Source of the DNA: CAVQBC01 sp963848415
GTDB taxonomy: Bacteria; Actinomycetota; Thermoleophilia; Solirubrobacterales; Solirubrobacteraceae
DNA: 64,000 nt
Reading direction: 5' to 3'
NCBI GenBank assembly: GCA_963848415.1
Contig: CAWKDN010000003.1
Location: forward strand, 248,001 to 312,000
The translations under genes and the position numbers were made by a program. The notes beneath the pieces are model-generated. The model was not told the DNA's origin. It saw only the letters and a list, made by a program, of their open reading frames with translations, and made no database searches. Numbering within the stretch: position 1 is the first letter of the stretch; every line of letters begins with the position of its first letter. Positions 26,319-35,056 of the stretch are shown here, piece by piece.

Positions 26319-26942
26319 CTAATTGACCGTGAGATTGCCACTCGAGAGCAGGCCGGCCCGCGTGTAGAACACCGGTCGCGGGCTCGAACTCAGGCTCGTT
26401 AGGGCTGTCGCGCTCGACAGCTTGATCGAGAAGAAGTCGCCCGTCGACGGGGCGCGGTTCTTGTCGTTGTCCCGGACGATGACCTCGAACCGGCACAACG
26501 GCGTGGTCTGCTTCTCGCGCGCCGGGCAGCTCGAGGGGAAGCCTCGCCGGAGCCGATGACGTCAGCCGGTAGCGGCCCAGGAAGATCAGCTCGTTCCCGC
26601 CGGGCGGCGGGTTCTGACCGATGCAGATCTGCGGATTCCAGCACCGGGTCGATCGTGTCGACGATCCCGTGGATCCCGAACGACGAGCCGATGGGGTTGC
26701 TGCCGTGGTCGGTGTAGGCGAGCTGGATGCGGAGCTGCCCGGTCTGCGGATTCGGGCTTGCTCTGGTGAGCCTCGCAGCTGAAGCTGAAGCCGAACGAGG
26801 CCGGGCCGTTGAACACGACGCCGTCAGGCGGCAGCTGTCCGCCGCCACGGCCGGTGCACGCCGTCAGCGCCACAGCCAGGACGACGACGGCGGCGCCTGA
26901 TAGGGATACTCGCCTGAGGCGCGACTGCAGGCCGGTCATCAT
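26319..26942 (-). pseudogene. Secreted lipoprotein, frameshifted
   Basis: The start has GGAGG at good spacing. A lipobox signal, SLSGAAVVVLAVALTACTG, is followed by PDGVVFNGPASFGFSFSCEAHQ. Other frames continue GQLRIQLAYTDHGSNPIGSSFGIHGIVDTIDP and then FEVIVRDNDKNRAPSTGDFFSIKLSSATALTSL, ending SSGNLTVN. Together about 205 aa. The fold is unknown; the strand-rich ending suggests a beta-sandwich. It precedes the exported peroxidase and may be a partner at the cell surface. Confidence 0.6.
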
Positions 26943-27554
26943 AGGTGTCCTCCGAAGCCGTCAGCCCGCGGCGGGCCGTGTTGACGTAATGAGCGGTGTA
27001 AGCGGGCGTCCAGCCTCCGCAGCCCGGATGGGGCGGGATAGCGGAGACGTGAGCGCATCGCAGGGCGGTTCGAACGCCTGCGTGGGGCGCGGCGACGATG
27101 CTCGCCGCCAACGGTTGCTGACGACGCGTCCCCCGCAATGCGCTTCTCCCCGACCACACACTCAGCGATTCCCGGCGCTGACGGGGGCCAAACCAGCCAC
27201 CTCGCCCGCACCGCCGGAACGCGTCCCATTCCGAAGCGTCGCTCGCGAAGCCCGAACTGAGCAGGCCGGCGCCCGCCATGCCGATGGGATCGCCGCCGGG
27301 CGGCGGCCGATCCCACGGCTCCTCCAGGCGCGGTCGAGCGCTGCCACCTTGCCTGACGTCGAGCTCCTGCGGCCCCGTTCACCCGACCAGTCGTACGCCG
27401 GCCATCGAGCATCTGAGTGCGGTATCCGCAGCCACGGGAACAGCGGCGCGCGGCGATGCTGGTGGCGGAGCATCGCCGCTAGGCGGCTGGCCAGCGTCGT
27501 CGATGGTAGGGCCGGGATGCGACCGGCTGCCCCCGCTCGGCGCTCGCTGCGGGC
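26943..27554. other. Intergenic stretch without a supported gene
   Basis: These 612 bases separate the lipoprotein (transcribed leftward) from the end of the HD-GYP gene. Open frames on both strands have arginine-rich composition typical of GC-rich non-coding DNA. No family motif, tRNA or clear terminator was found. Confidence 0.5.
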
Positions 27555-29018
27555 TCAGTGAGAGGCTTCGTGGGACGTGCGAGGCTGGGACCGGTCGGCG
27601 ATCGTCATGGGGAAGCCCTGCGGCCGAGTTCCACGGGACAGCACGCTGTGCAGCGCCTTCACGCAGCCTCTGTCGAAGGCGCTGCCGGTTTCGTCGGCGA
27701 GCAACGCCAGGGCGCTCGACGGCGACCAGGCCGGCCGGTAGATGCGGTCGTCGGTAAGCGCGTCATAGACGTCCGCCACCGTGAGGATGCGAATCTCGAG
27801 CTCGAGGTCGCTCGCGGACTGCTGGTTGGGGTAGCCGCCGGCGTCGAGGCGCTCGTGATGGCTCTCCACGAGTCGCAAGACGAGCGGCGCGAAGCCGCCG
27901 AGTTCGGCGAGTAGCTCGCGACCCCACGCCGGATGGCGGCGGATCACGGCGAACTCGTCATTGCTGAGTTTCGCGGGTTTCTTGAGGATGTGGTCGGGCA
28001 CGGCGAGCTTTCCCATGTCGTGCAGCAGGCCGCCCAGGGCGAGCAGCCGTAGGCGGCGCTCCGGAAGCCCTAGCTCCTCACCGATCTGCACTGCGAGGGT
28101 GGCGACGCGGCGCGTGTGGTCCTCGGTCGACGGATCCTTGGCCGCAAGGCGCATCATGAGGGCGCGCACGCGGCCGCCCAGGAACGCCTCCTCATGCGCT
28201 ACCAGGTCGACCGGTCGTAGGTCACCGACGAGCGGCCGTGACGCGACCGCGTAGCGGATGTCCAGGGCCGCCGGGATGCCGACGAGGCCGACGCCGGCGA
28301 CTTCGAGCGCATGTCCGGCCCACCACGCGGCATCCATCATTCCGTGGTGCAGCAGGGCGTACTGGCCGCCGATCAGCCACACGAGCCCAACGGCGACGAG
28401 CAGGTCTGACACGCGGCGCGTCAGCACGTACGTGCGCCCGGCGCGCCATGCGAGCAACGCGAGCGCGCCGGCGCCGATGAGAAAAAGCACGCGGGCGGTG
28501 GCGCTTGCCGGCCGCGGGACGGCGGGGATGCCGGCCGCGTTCGCGAGCGCGAGGGCCCCGGCGGCCACCAGGACCGCGGCGACCGCGACCTGCATCCACA
28601 TCAGGGCTCGCGCATCGCGCGGACGCTGCAGCCACGGCAGGGCGGACGCGGCCAGGATCGTCGCGCCGACGGGGATGTTGAGGGCACCGGCGAGCTGCAT
28701 CAGCCCGTTGTCGCCGATCCACGCGCCCGGAGTCGCCAGCGCGTGCACGACGAGCATCGTCGCCATCACGGAGAACGCTATCCCAAGCAGCACGGTTCGA
28801 CCGTCGTTGACCCGTGCCGCCATCGCGGACAAGCCCATGGCGGCCACCGCCGCCAGCGCGCCGGCCGCCCCGACCACCACGACGTGCGCCGTGGGCGCGA
28901 TCATCACGTGGCGGCCCGTGGTCGCGGCCAAGAGCACCACGGGCACCAGCGCCGCGCCCCCGGCAATGCCCGCGACAGGCAGCACCCGCCTCGCCCATGC
29001 AAGCCGTTTCACGGTCAT
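27555..29018 (-). CDS. Membrane HD-GYP domain phosphodiesterase
   Basis: A 487-aa protein. The N-terminal half contains about eight hydrophobic helices (for example VLPVAGIAGGAALVPVVLLAA). The C-terminal HD-GYP domain carries LGGLLHDMGKLAVPDHILKKPAKLSNDEF (HD, then K and PD.IL), RRHPAWGRELL and SHHERLDAGGYP, the GYP loop. It probably hydrolyses a cyclic dinucleotide in response to a membrane signal. The ATG at 29018 is chosen; the longer frame has a low-complexity Arg/Gly start. Confidence 0.88.
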   Translation of the reverse strand: MTVKRLAWARRVLPVAGIAGGAALVPVVLLAATTGRHVMIAPTAHVVVVGAAGALAAVAAMGLSAMAARVNDGRTVLLGIAFSVMATMLVVHALATPGAWIGDNGLMQLAGALNIPVGATILAASALPWLQRPRDARALMWMQVAVAAVLVAAGALALANAAGIPAVPRPASATARVLFLIGAGALALLAWRAGRTYVLTRRVSDLLVAVGLVWLIGGQYALLHHGMMDAAWWAGHALEVAGVGLVGIPAALDIRYAVASRPLVGDLRPVDLVAHEEAFLGGRVRALMMRLAAKDPSTEDHTRRVATLAVQIGEELGLPERRLRLLALGGLLHDMGKLAVPDHILKKPAKLSNDEFAVIRRHPAWGRELLAELGGFAPLVLRLVESHHERLDAGGYPNQQSASDLELEIRILTVADVYDALTDDRIYRPAWSPSSALALLADETGSAFDRGCVKALHSVLSRGTRPQGFPMTIADRSQPRTSHEASH

Positions 29019-29222
29019 AGCACCCTGAAGGCGACGAGCACCATATGTCCGCACCCTGAGACATTGACCTCGAGGCCAGCGGCTCCGACCTCCACGCCAC
29101 CCCTCGCCGATGGGAGCTCGGTGCATGCACTCCCCGGCACGCCGTCGATGCTAGACCCTGCAGCCGCTGCGTGCAGTCGTGCCCGCGTGCTCGAGAACCG
29201 CCCTGCCGGCCCGGGGGGCCGT

Positions 29223-29466
29223 ATGGGGATCCTCAACGGTGACCTCCCTGAACCCCCGACCGTCGTGCTTTCACCGACCGGCGGAACCGGAACCGGTGAC
29301 TACTCGGCTGAGACCTTGGCTGTGGCCGTTGCCGCCGCCCGGTCCACTCGCCTTCGTCTGCGAATGGCCTGCCTGCGACATCGCGCTCACGCGACGAGAG
29401 ATCGACGCCGACAGCCTTCACCGAGCCGCCCGGGACGCACTCGAGCTATGGGCCGAGGACGCCTGA
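29223..29466 (+). pseudogene. Possible small gene, frameshifted
   Basis: A first frame starts MGILNGDLPEPPTVVLSPTGGTG. A second ends PLAFVCEWPACDIALTRREIDADSLHRAARDALELWAEDA and stop. The second reads as real protein by composition, and the first carries a plausible start. No homology supports it. Confidence 0.25.
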
Positions 29467-29728
29467 GATCTCCGCGACGCAGATCGGTCAGAGCGCCGAT
29501 CTCGAGCGGCTTGCTTGCGAGGCGAAACTCCAGATCCGGCGAGCCGTCGAAGTTGGACCCGAGATCCTCCAGATCCTCCTTTGAGGTTCCTGAGCGTGAA
29601 CGGCACGGCCGCGATTCACCTCCGGCCCGCCAGGCCCCGCCGGACCCCGCCGAGTCTCTGTGCCACGCGCCCACAGCATTCGAACCTCTCGCGGTGTCCT
29701 CCCGCCACGCCCGCGGTACATTTCGCGT

Positions 29729-30067
29729 GTGCTCTCGGAGAACCGGATCGGCAAGGAGCGGGTCGGCTCCAACGAGGCAACCTTCCGGCGCATCAACGAG
29801 AGCGTCGAGTCGGACTACGCGGCCACCGATCACGCCGGGCTCATCGGCTTCCTCTGCGAGTGCGGCCACTCGAGCTGCGAGGAGACGATCGAGCTGACCC
29901 GGCAGGAGTACGAGAGCGTTCGCGCGAATCCTCGACGCTTCGCCATCATCCGCGCGCACGCGATTGAGGACACCGAAGACATCGTGGAGGATCATCAGCG
30001 GTACGCGGTGGTCAAGAAGCACGAGGACGTGGCCGACCTCGCCGAGCGAACGGACCCTCGCCGCTAG
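29729..30067 (+). CDS. Conserved actinobacterial small protein, unknown
   Basis: A 112-aa protein: LSENRIGKERVGSNEATFRRINESVES, then FLCECGHSSCEETIELTRQEYESVRANPRRFAIIRAH and VVEKHEDVADL-like ending. The pattern C-E-C-G-x4-C is a conserved knuckle in a widespread family of about 110-aa proteins in Thermoleophilia, and may bind metal. The GTG at 29729 is chosen by homology to this pattern. Function unknown. Confidence 0.7.
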   Translation: MLSENRIGKERVGSNEATFRRINESVESDYAATDHAGLIGFLCECGHSSCEETIELTRQEYESVRANPRRFAIIRAHAIEDTEDIVEDHQRYAVVKKHEDVADLAERTDPRR

Positions 30068-30077
30068 CCGCCGCGGG

Positions 30078-30356
30078 CTAGTCCCCCCGTCGCGCTCGCG
30101 CCCGCGCGCCCCCGCCGTAGGCCGACAGGTCGAGCACGAGCGCGAGGCCGACCCACAGCCAGTCGATGCCCTCCACGCCGCCCACCGGCGACCACACCAG
30201 CGCGTAGACGAGCGCGGTCAGCGGCAGGAAGATCAGGCCCAGCAGCGGGACGATGAAGCTGTCGTAGGCGCGGTCGACCTCGGTCGTGAAGATCCACAGC
30301 AGCACGAAGGCGACGCGGGGGAAGAAGCCGCCGAGGATGGCGAAGAGACAGCCCAC
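30078..30356 (-). CDS. Small membrane protein, conserved
   Basis: A 92-aa protein with two to three helices (FAILGGFFPRVAFVLLWIFTTEVDRAYDSFIVPLLGLIFLPLTALVYALVW and WLWVGLALVLDLSAYGGG in outline). It is a common uncharacterised actinobacterial membrane family. It lies 9 bases after the YihY-like gene on the same strand and is probably the last gene of that operon. Confidence 0.72.
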   Translation of the reverse strand: MGCLFAILGGFFPRVAFVLLWIFTTEVDRAYDSFIVPLLGLIFLPLTALVYALVWSPVGGVEGIDWLWVGLALVLDLSAYGGGARARARRGD

Positions 30357-30365
30357 GGCGTCACC

Positions 30366-31160
30366 CTATCCGCTGCGAGCGCCGCGGCTCCAGCGTGAAC
30401 CGAAACGGTCGAGGAATCCCGCTTCGCTGAGCACCGCGCCGACCACCGCCCCGATGACGATCACGAAGGCGTAGACCAGCAGCCACGACTGCAGTGAGAA
30501 GGCCACGCCGATCAGGCCGTACTTGCGAGCCGACCAGCCCATCAGGATCGGGATGTAGACGCTGGAGGCGACCGCGAAGATCGCGCCGAGCACCCCGGAG
30601 ACCACCGCGCCGGGGACGAGCCGGCGCCAGTGCGCGCGCCCCAGCAGCAGCATCGGCGTCGCGAGCCATAGCACGAACCCGATCGCGCTCCCCGCGGCGA
30701 TCGCGACGACGACGCCGGCGTTTTCCTCGATTCCCTCGCGCAGCGGCGCGCTGACCGAGATCCACAGCCCGCACCCGCCCAGCCACGCGAGGCCGCGCCA
30801 GGCGTCCACCGCGCGCCGGGCCGGCTGCCCGTAGGCGCGCTGGTAGGTCCGCTGCAGCGCCCGGGTGAAGGACAGGCTGGCCAGCACGAGGATCACGACG
30901 CCGACCCAGGTGATCGTGCTGTCGACCGCGCTCGCGGAGTTGAACAGCGACCGAACGGAGTCCGCCAGCGCGCCCTCGATGTCGAAGCGCTCGACGATGC
31001 GCTGCCCGAGGCCCTGCTCGCTGGGCTCGAAGGCCGACGCCACGACGAGGAACGGGATCAGCGACGTGAACGCCTGGGAGCCGAGGATGGTCGCGAGCTG
31101 CGCGCCCTCGGCCGCGACGAACCGCTCGAGGCAGCGCCGGCCGAGGTCAATCAGCGGCAC
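30366..31160 (-). CDS. YihY/BrkB-family membrane protein
   Basis: A 264-aa membrane protein. GSQAFTSLIPFLVVASAFEPSEQGLGQRIVERF is typical of the family start, and WVGVVILVLASLSFTRALQRTYQRAYG is its central signature. Six hydrophobic helices. Function is unknown (possible transporter or exporter). Its start overlaps the end of the upstream holin/phosphodiesterase gene by 14 bases. Confidence 0.82.
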   Translation of the reverse strand: MPLIDLGRRCLERFVAAEGAQLATILGSQAFTSLIPFLVVASAFEPSEQGLGQRIVERFDIEGALADSVRSLFNSASAVDSTITWVGVVILVLASLSFTRALQRTYQRAYGQPARRAVDAWRGLAWLGGCGLWISVSAPLREGIEENAGVVVAIAAGSAIGFVLWLATPMLLLGRAHWRRLVPGAVVSGVLGAIFAVASSVYIPILMGWSARKYGLIGVAFSLQSWLLVYAFVIVIGAVVGAVLSEAGFLDRFGSRWSRGARSG

Positions 31161-33153
31161 GGGTGTACCCCTCGTGCCCGAGCGAGGCGAGCCAGCCGCA
31201 CAGGATCCGGTGCACCTGCTCGGCCCCGACCACGGGCTCCCGCGGCCACGGCAGGTCGGTTGGGTGGAGCACGAAGGGGTAGGACTGGGTGCCGCCGAGG
31301 CCGCCGTGGGAGCCGACCAGCTCCTCGAAGGCCGCGACCTCGCCGGTCTCCTCCCAGTAGGCGCTGTTGACCATCACGTCGGGGCAGTGGGGGAAGGCGT
31401 CGGTGCGGCGCAGGTGATCGGCCGTGTTGGGCCCGAACGGCGCCAGCGGGTCCTCGCCGACGATCCGCCCGTCGGCCAGGTGGTGCGTCCCGCGCGCGCC
31501 GAGCGCGAGCGTGCCCGCCGCCTCCGAGCGCACCATCACGAAGCCGATGCCGGGGTGCTCGCGCAGCGCCGGCACGAGCTTCGGGTAGCGCGCCTGCAGG
31601 CGCTCGAGCGTGACCCGGCCGGGCTCGCGCGGGAAGCTGATCAGGCCGAGGTTGCCCGACGCCATGACCGACAGCTCGGGTAGCCCGTCCGGCGTGGGTC
31701 CCGCCTCGAGCTCGGCCGGGCGCGCCCGCCGCGCGGCCCGCGCCGCCACCGTGTCGTCGCGCCCGATCTCGGTCAGCCCGGCGCCGAGGAAGGACGCCGC
31801 GTCGTCCTCGCGGCCGCTGTCGGCGTGCACGTCAGAGGCGTCGGCCTCGCAGGCCGAGCGCACGAGCTCCTCCAGCGTGACCTCGTAGCGCTGCAGGAAG
31901 GTGGCGCCCTGGGACTGGCCGTGGTCGGCGAGCAGCACGAGCCGGTAGGGGCGCGGCGCCTCGGCGGCCGCGCTCGCCAGGCGGGCGATCGCCCGGTCGA
32001 CCTTGCCGAGCACCGCGAGCGCGTCGGGGCGCTCGATGCCCGAGTGGTGGGCGACCTCGTCGTAGGCGAGGAAGGTCGTGTAGATGACCGGCCGCCCGGC
32101 CATCATGTCGCCGACCACCGCCGCGACCTGCAGGTCGAGCTGGATGACGGTCGCGAACGCGCGCAGCGCTGCGTACTGGCGCGAGCGGTGGATGCGCGGC
32201 CGCACGTCGCGGCGGTGCTGCTGGGCCCGGGCGTAGCGCTCGCGGGCGATGTCGGCGACGATCCCGGCGAGCGTGTTGGCCACGGCGTAGGGCCGGCCGA
32301 AGTAGGTCGAGTAGTCGCGCCCGATCGGCCGGCGCCGGGTGAGCACCGTGCTCATGGTGAGCATCGAGTGCACAGCATCGCCGGAGAGGATGTTCGCCCG
32401 ACTGGCGCCGTCGGCGTGCAGCAGGCCACGGCCGTCGGACTGCCGCCGCTCGAGCTCGGCCGCGTCGCGCGGATGGTTGGTGACGATCGGGCGCCCGGAG
32501 TCCTTCTCCCACCAGCGGAAGGCGGGCATGTCGTGGTTGTTGCCGTGCAGCAGGCCGGCCTGGCAGGCCCCGGTCTGCGAGGACCAGTCCGTCTCCCAGG
32601 CGTCGAGCCGGTGGCTGCCGTCGCGCACCAGGGCGGCCATGGCCGGCGCGCTGCCGTCGCGCATCGCGCGGCGCAGGACGTCGCGCGCGAGCCCGTCGAT
32701 CTCCAGGAAGGCGACGCCCGGCACCTCGGTCTCGATGCGGTCGCCACGGCGCCGCGCCTGGCGGCGCACGACGTTGCGATGCCACGACTCCTGGTCGTCG
32801 ATGGCCAGCAGCCCGGAGAGCAGCGCCGTGAGCACTGACATGCCGAGCGTCACCACCAGCCCGGTCCAGAAGCCCTCCAGCCGCGCGTCCGGCACCAGGT
32901 CGATCGCCACGGTCACAAGCAGAGCGTTCAACGCCAGCCCGGCGAGGCCCAGCGTCAGCACGTTCAGCGGGAGCGCCAGGCGCGCGAGCGTCGGCCACAC
33001 GAACGCGTTGAGCAGCCCGATCAGCGCCGCGGTGACCAGCGCGGCGCCCGGGCCGTCCAGCGTGAAGCCGGGCAGCAGCTCGGAGAGGACGAGCAGCGCC
33101 ACCGCGTCGACCACGAGGACGAGCAGCGTGCGCGGGATCCAGGATGGCCGCAC
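31147..33153 (-). CDS. Holin-4-type membrane domain fused to alkaline-phosphatase-like phosphodiesterase
   Basis: A 668-aa protein. The first about 120 residues form four helices of the mycobacteriophage holin superfamily IV (PF04020-like) type (ALVTAALIGLLNAFVWPTLARLALPLNVLTLG in outline). The C-terminal domain is a type I phosphodiesterase of the alkaline-phosphatase superfamily: FLEIDGLARDVL with Asp, SSQTGACQAGLLHGN with the Thr nucleophile position, YTTFLAYDEVAHHSG and LLADHGQSQG with Asp-His. It would face the outside and act on envelope phosphoesters. First gene of the operon with the YihY-like protein. Confidence 0.85.
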   Translation of the reverse strand: MRPSWIPRTLLVLVVDAVALLVLSELLPGFTLDGPGAALVTAALIGLLNAFVWPTLARLALPLNVLTLGLAGLALNALLVTVAIDLVPDARLEGFWTGLVVTLGMSVLTALLSGLLAIDDQESWHRNVVRRQARRRGDRIETEVPGVAFLEIDGLARDVLRRAMRDGSAPAMAALVRDGSHRLDAWETDWSSQTGACQAGLLHGNNHDMPAFRWWEKDSGRPIVTNHPRDAAELERRQSDGRGLLHADGASRANILSGDAVHSMLTMSTVLTRRRPIGRDYSTYFGRPYAVANTLAGIVADIARERYARAQQHRRDVRPRIHRSRQYAALRAFATVIQLDLQVAAVVGDMMAGRPVIYTTFLAYDEVAHHSGIERPDALAVLGKVDRAIARLASAAAEAPRPYRLVLLADHGQSQGATFLQRYEVTLEELVRSACEADASDVHADSGREDDAASFLGAGLTEIGRDDTVAARAARRARPAELEAGPTPDGLPELSVMASGNLGLISFPREPGRVTLERLQARYPKLVPALREHPGIGFVMVRSEAAGTLALGARGTHHLADGRIVGEDPLAPFGPNTADHLRRTDAFPHCPDVMVNSAYWEETGEVAAFEELVGSHGGLGGTQSYPFVLHPTDLPWPREPVVGAEQVHRILCGWLASLGHEGYTRAAD

Positions 33154-33178
33154 GCCTCAACCTATCCCGCGGCGAAGG

Positions 33179-34963
33179 TCAGCCGCCGCGGGGGCGGACC
33201 GCTTCGGACGTCGCGAGCACCCCGCCGGCCGCGTCGAGCGCCCGCACGGCCACCCGCGCGCCGCCGGGAGCCACGATCCGCGTCTCGAAGCCGTTGCGCG
33301 GGGCGGAGCCCGTCGGCGCAAGCGAGGACGAGGTCGCGCCGGCGAGCACCTCCCAGCGCGCGACGTCCGTCGCGCCGTTCCAGCTCGCCTCCACCTCGAC
33401 ACGACCACCGCTCGCCGCTCGCGCCGCGAGCCGCGGCCGTGAGACGGGCCGGCCGGTCCACGGGAAGCGGTACGCGCGGTAGTTGTCGTGGCCCTTGGCG
33501 ATCCGGCCCTCGAGCACGGGCTTGCCGTTCGCCGCGTACTCGGAGAAGAACGGCTGCGAGCCCCAGCCGACGAATCCCCCGCCGGTCGGCAGCGGCTGCG
33601 CCCCGCCCTGGTTGGCGGAGAGCAGGCCGCGCACGTGGGTGACGCTGCGCGTCAGCCTGGCGCGCTTGCGGCGCTGGTCGAGCGCGACGTTGATCCAGCG
33701 CGAGCGCTTGCGGACCGGCGGCGCCGCGGCGTTGTCGAAGATGCTGATCGAGCCGTCGGGCAACACGCGCGCGTCGTGCTGCCAGGCGACGCGCGTGCCG
33801 GTTCCGAGGCGGAAGTCGCTCTCCTTGCCGCCGAGCGTCCACACCAGCGCGCCGGTGGAGCGGCTGAGCTTGTAGATCGCCCACGTGTGGCGGGCGGAGA
33901 TCACCAGGTTGCCGTCGCTCGGGTCGACCTCCACCGAGTTGATGTGGAAGTAGTCCCACGGCGCCCGGGCCTGCTCGGGGAGCGGCAGGTAGGCGTCATT
34001 GAGGCCGATCTCGCCGAGCGAGTGCCACTCGTAGAGCACGAGCCCGGTCTTTACGTCGATCTCCTGGACGATGTTGTCCACGGCGAGGCCGTTGCGCGGG
34101 CCGCCGACCGAGCGCAGGTCGCGGCGCACGGGCTGGTAGACGAGCAGCAGCGCGGTGTTCTGCGGGGTGAGCACGAAGTCGTGCAGGTCGGCGGCGTAGC
34201 CGTTGCCGGCCCGCACGCGCCGCACCGGCTCGTAGCGGTCGCTGTAGATGACGCCCTCGCCGGCGCCGTTGCCGAGCCCGACGCGGCCCTCCCACCACGT
34301 CAGCACGGGCCGTCCTTCGTAGGACTGGGCGCGGAAGTCGGTGGCGCGGATCCCGCGCCGCATCGGCTTGAACCAGACGAGGTCGCCGCTGTCGTCGACG
34401 AGCATCGGCCCGTCCTGGGCCGGCCCGGACTTCGGCGCCAGGAAGATCAGCCCCGGCGCCCGGCCGGGCTCGCGCCGCAGGATGCTGACGGCCGCCGGGC
34501 GCAGGTCGCTGCGCGACTGGTAGCGGTCCACCGTCCCGCGCCCCGGCGGCGGCGGCGGCTCCGGGCCGACGGGCTGCGCGCGGGCGACGAGGCGCCCGAC
34601 GGTGAAGCCGAAGTCGCCGCCGCGGCCGCCGCGGACGTCAAGGCCGGTGCGCACCGTCACGCGCTCGCCCGGCCGGAAGCCCCGGCTCGGCACGAAGCTC
34701 GCGCCGCGGCCGTCGGAGTGCGCACGCAGGGCACCCGGGTGTGCGCCGCTGCGCGAGCCGCTGACGCGGATGCGGCCGAGGTCACCCGGGGCCGCGCCGC
34801 GGAAGCTCACCTGCGTGCGCTCGGAGGCCACGAGCGTGCCGGGGGAGGGAAAGACGCTGATCGGCGCTGCCGCCGCGACGGCCGCGCCCGGCCCGAGCAG
34901 GCCGGCGGCGAGCGCCGACGCGAGCACGAGCCTGCGCGGCAGGACGGCAGGGACGGTCGACAT
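33179..34963 (-). CDS. Arylsulfotransferase-like secreted protein (ASST family)
   Basis: A 594-aa exported protein. The signal peptide LPRRLVLASALAAGLLGPGAAVAAAA is followed by an N-terminal Ig-like segment and a six-bladed beta-propeller with GLIFLAPKSGPAQDGPMLVDDSGDLVWFKP, ADLHDFVLTPQNTALLL, DYFHINSVEVDPSDGNLVISARHTWAIYKL and WQHDARVLPDGSISIFDNA, the conserved ASST blocks with His residues. A C-terminal fibronectin-like segment follows. It may transfer sulfate between phenols outside the cell. It is transcribed alone. Confidence 0.85.
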   Translation of the reverse strand: MSTVPAVLPRRLVLASALAAGLLGPGAAVAAAAPISVFPSPGTLVASERTQVSFRGAAPGDLGRIRVSGSRSGAHPGALRAHSDGRGASFVPSRGFRPGERVTVRTGLDVRGGRGGDFGFTVGRLVARAQPVGPEPPPPPGRGTVDRYQSRSDLRPAAVSILRREPGRAPGLIFLAPKSGPAQDGPMLVDDSGDLVWFKPMRRGIRATDFRAQSYEGRPVLTWWEGRVGLGNGAGEGVIYSDRYEPVRRVRAGNGYAADLHDFVLTPQNTALLLVYQPVRRDLRSVGGPRNGLAVDNIVQEIDVKTGLVLYEWHSLGEIGLNDAYLPLPEQARAPWDYFHINSVEVDPSDGNLVISARHTWAIYKLSRSTGALVWTLGGKESDFRLGTGTRVAWQHDARVLPDGSISIFDNAAAPPVRKRSRWINVALDQRRKRARLTRSVTHVRGLLSANQGGAQPLPTGGGFVGWGSQPFFSEYAANGKPVLEGRIAKGHDNYRAYRFPWTGRPVSRPRLAARAASGGRVEVEASWNGATDVARWEVLAGATSSSLAPTGSAPRNGFETRIVAPGGARVAVRALDAAGGVLATSEAVRPRGG

Positions 34964-35056
34964 CGGCTGGGCTTCCCCTCGGTTCGGTCGGACACTCGAC
35001 GCGCGCACGGTACGACACAACCCGGCCGGAGCGCGCAGGGTGCGGTGCAACCCGGG

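Noticed and set aside
27162..27473. Minus-strand open frame between the lipoprotein and HD-GYP genes
   Set aside because: Arg-rich with no ribosome-binding site or family motif.
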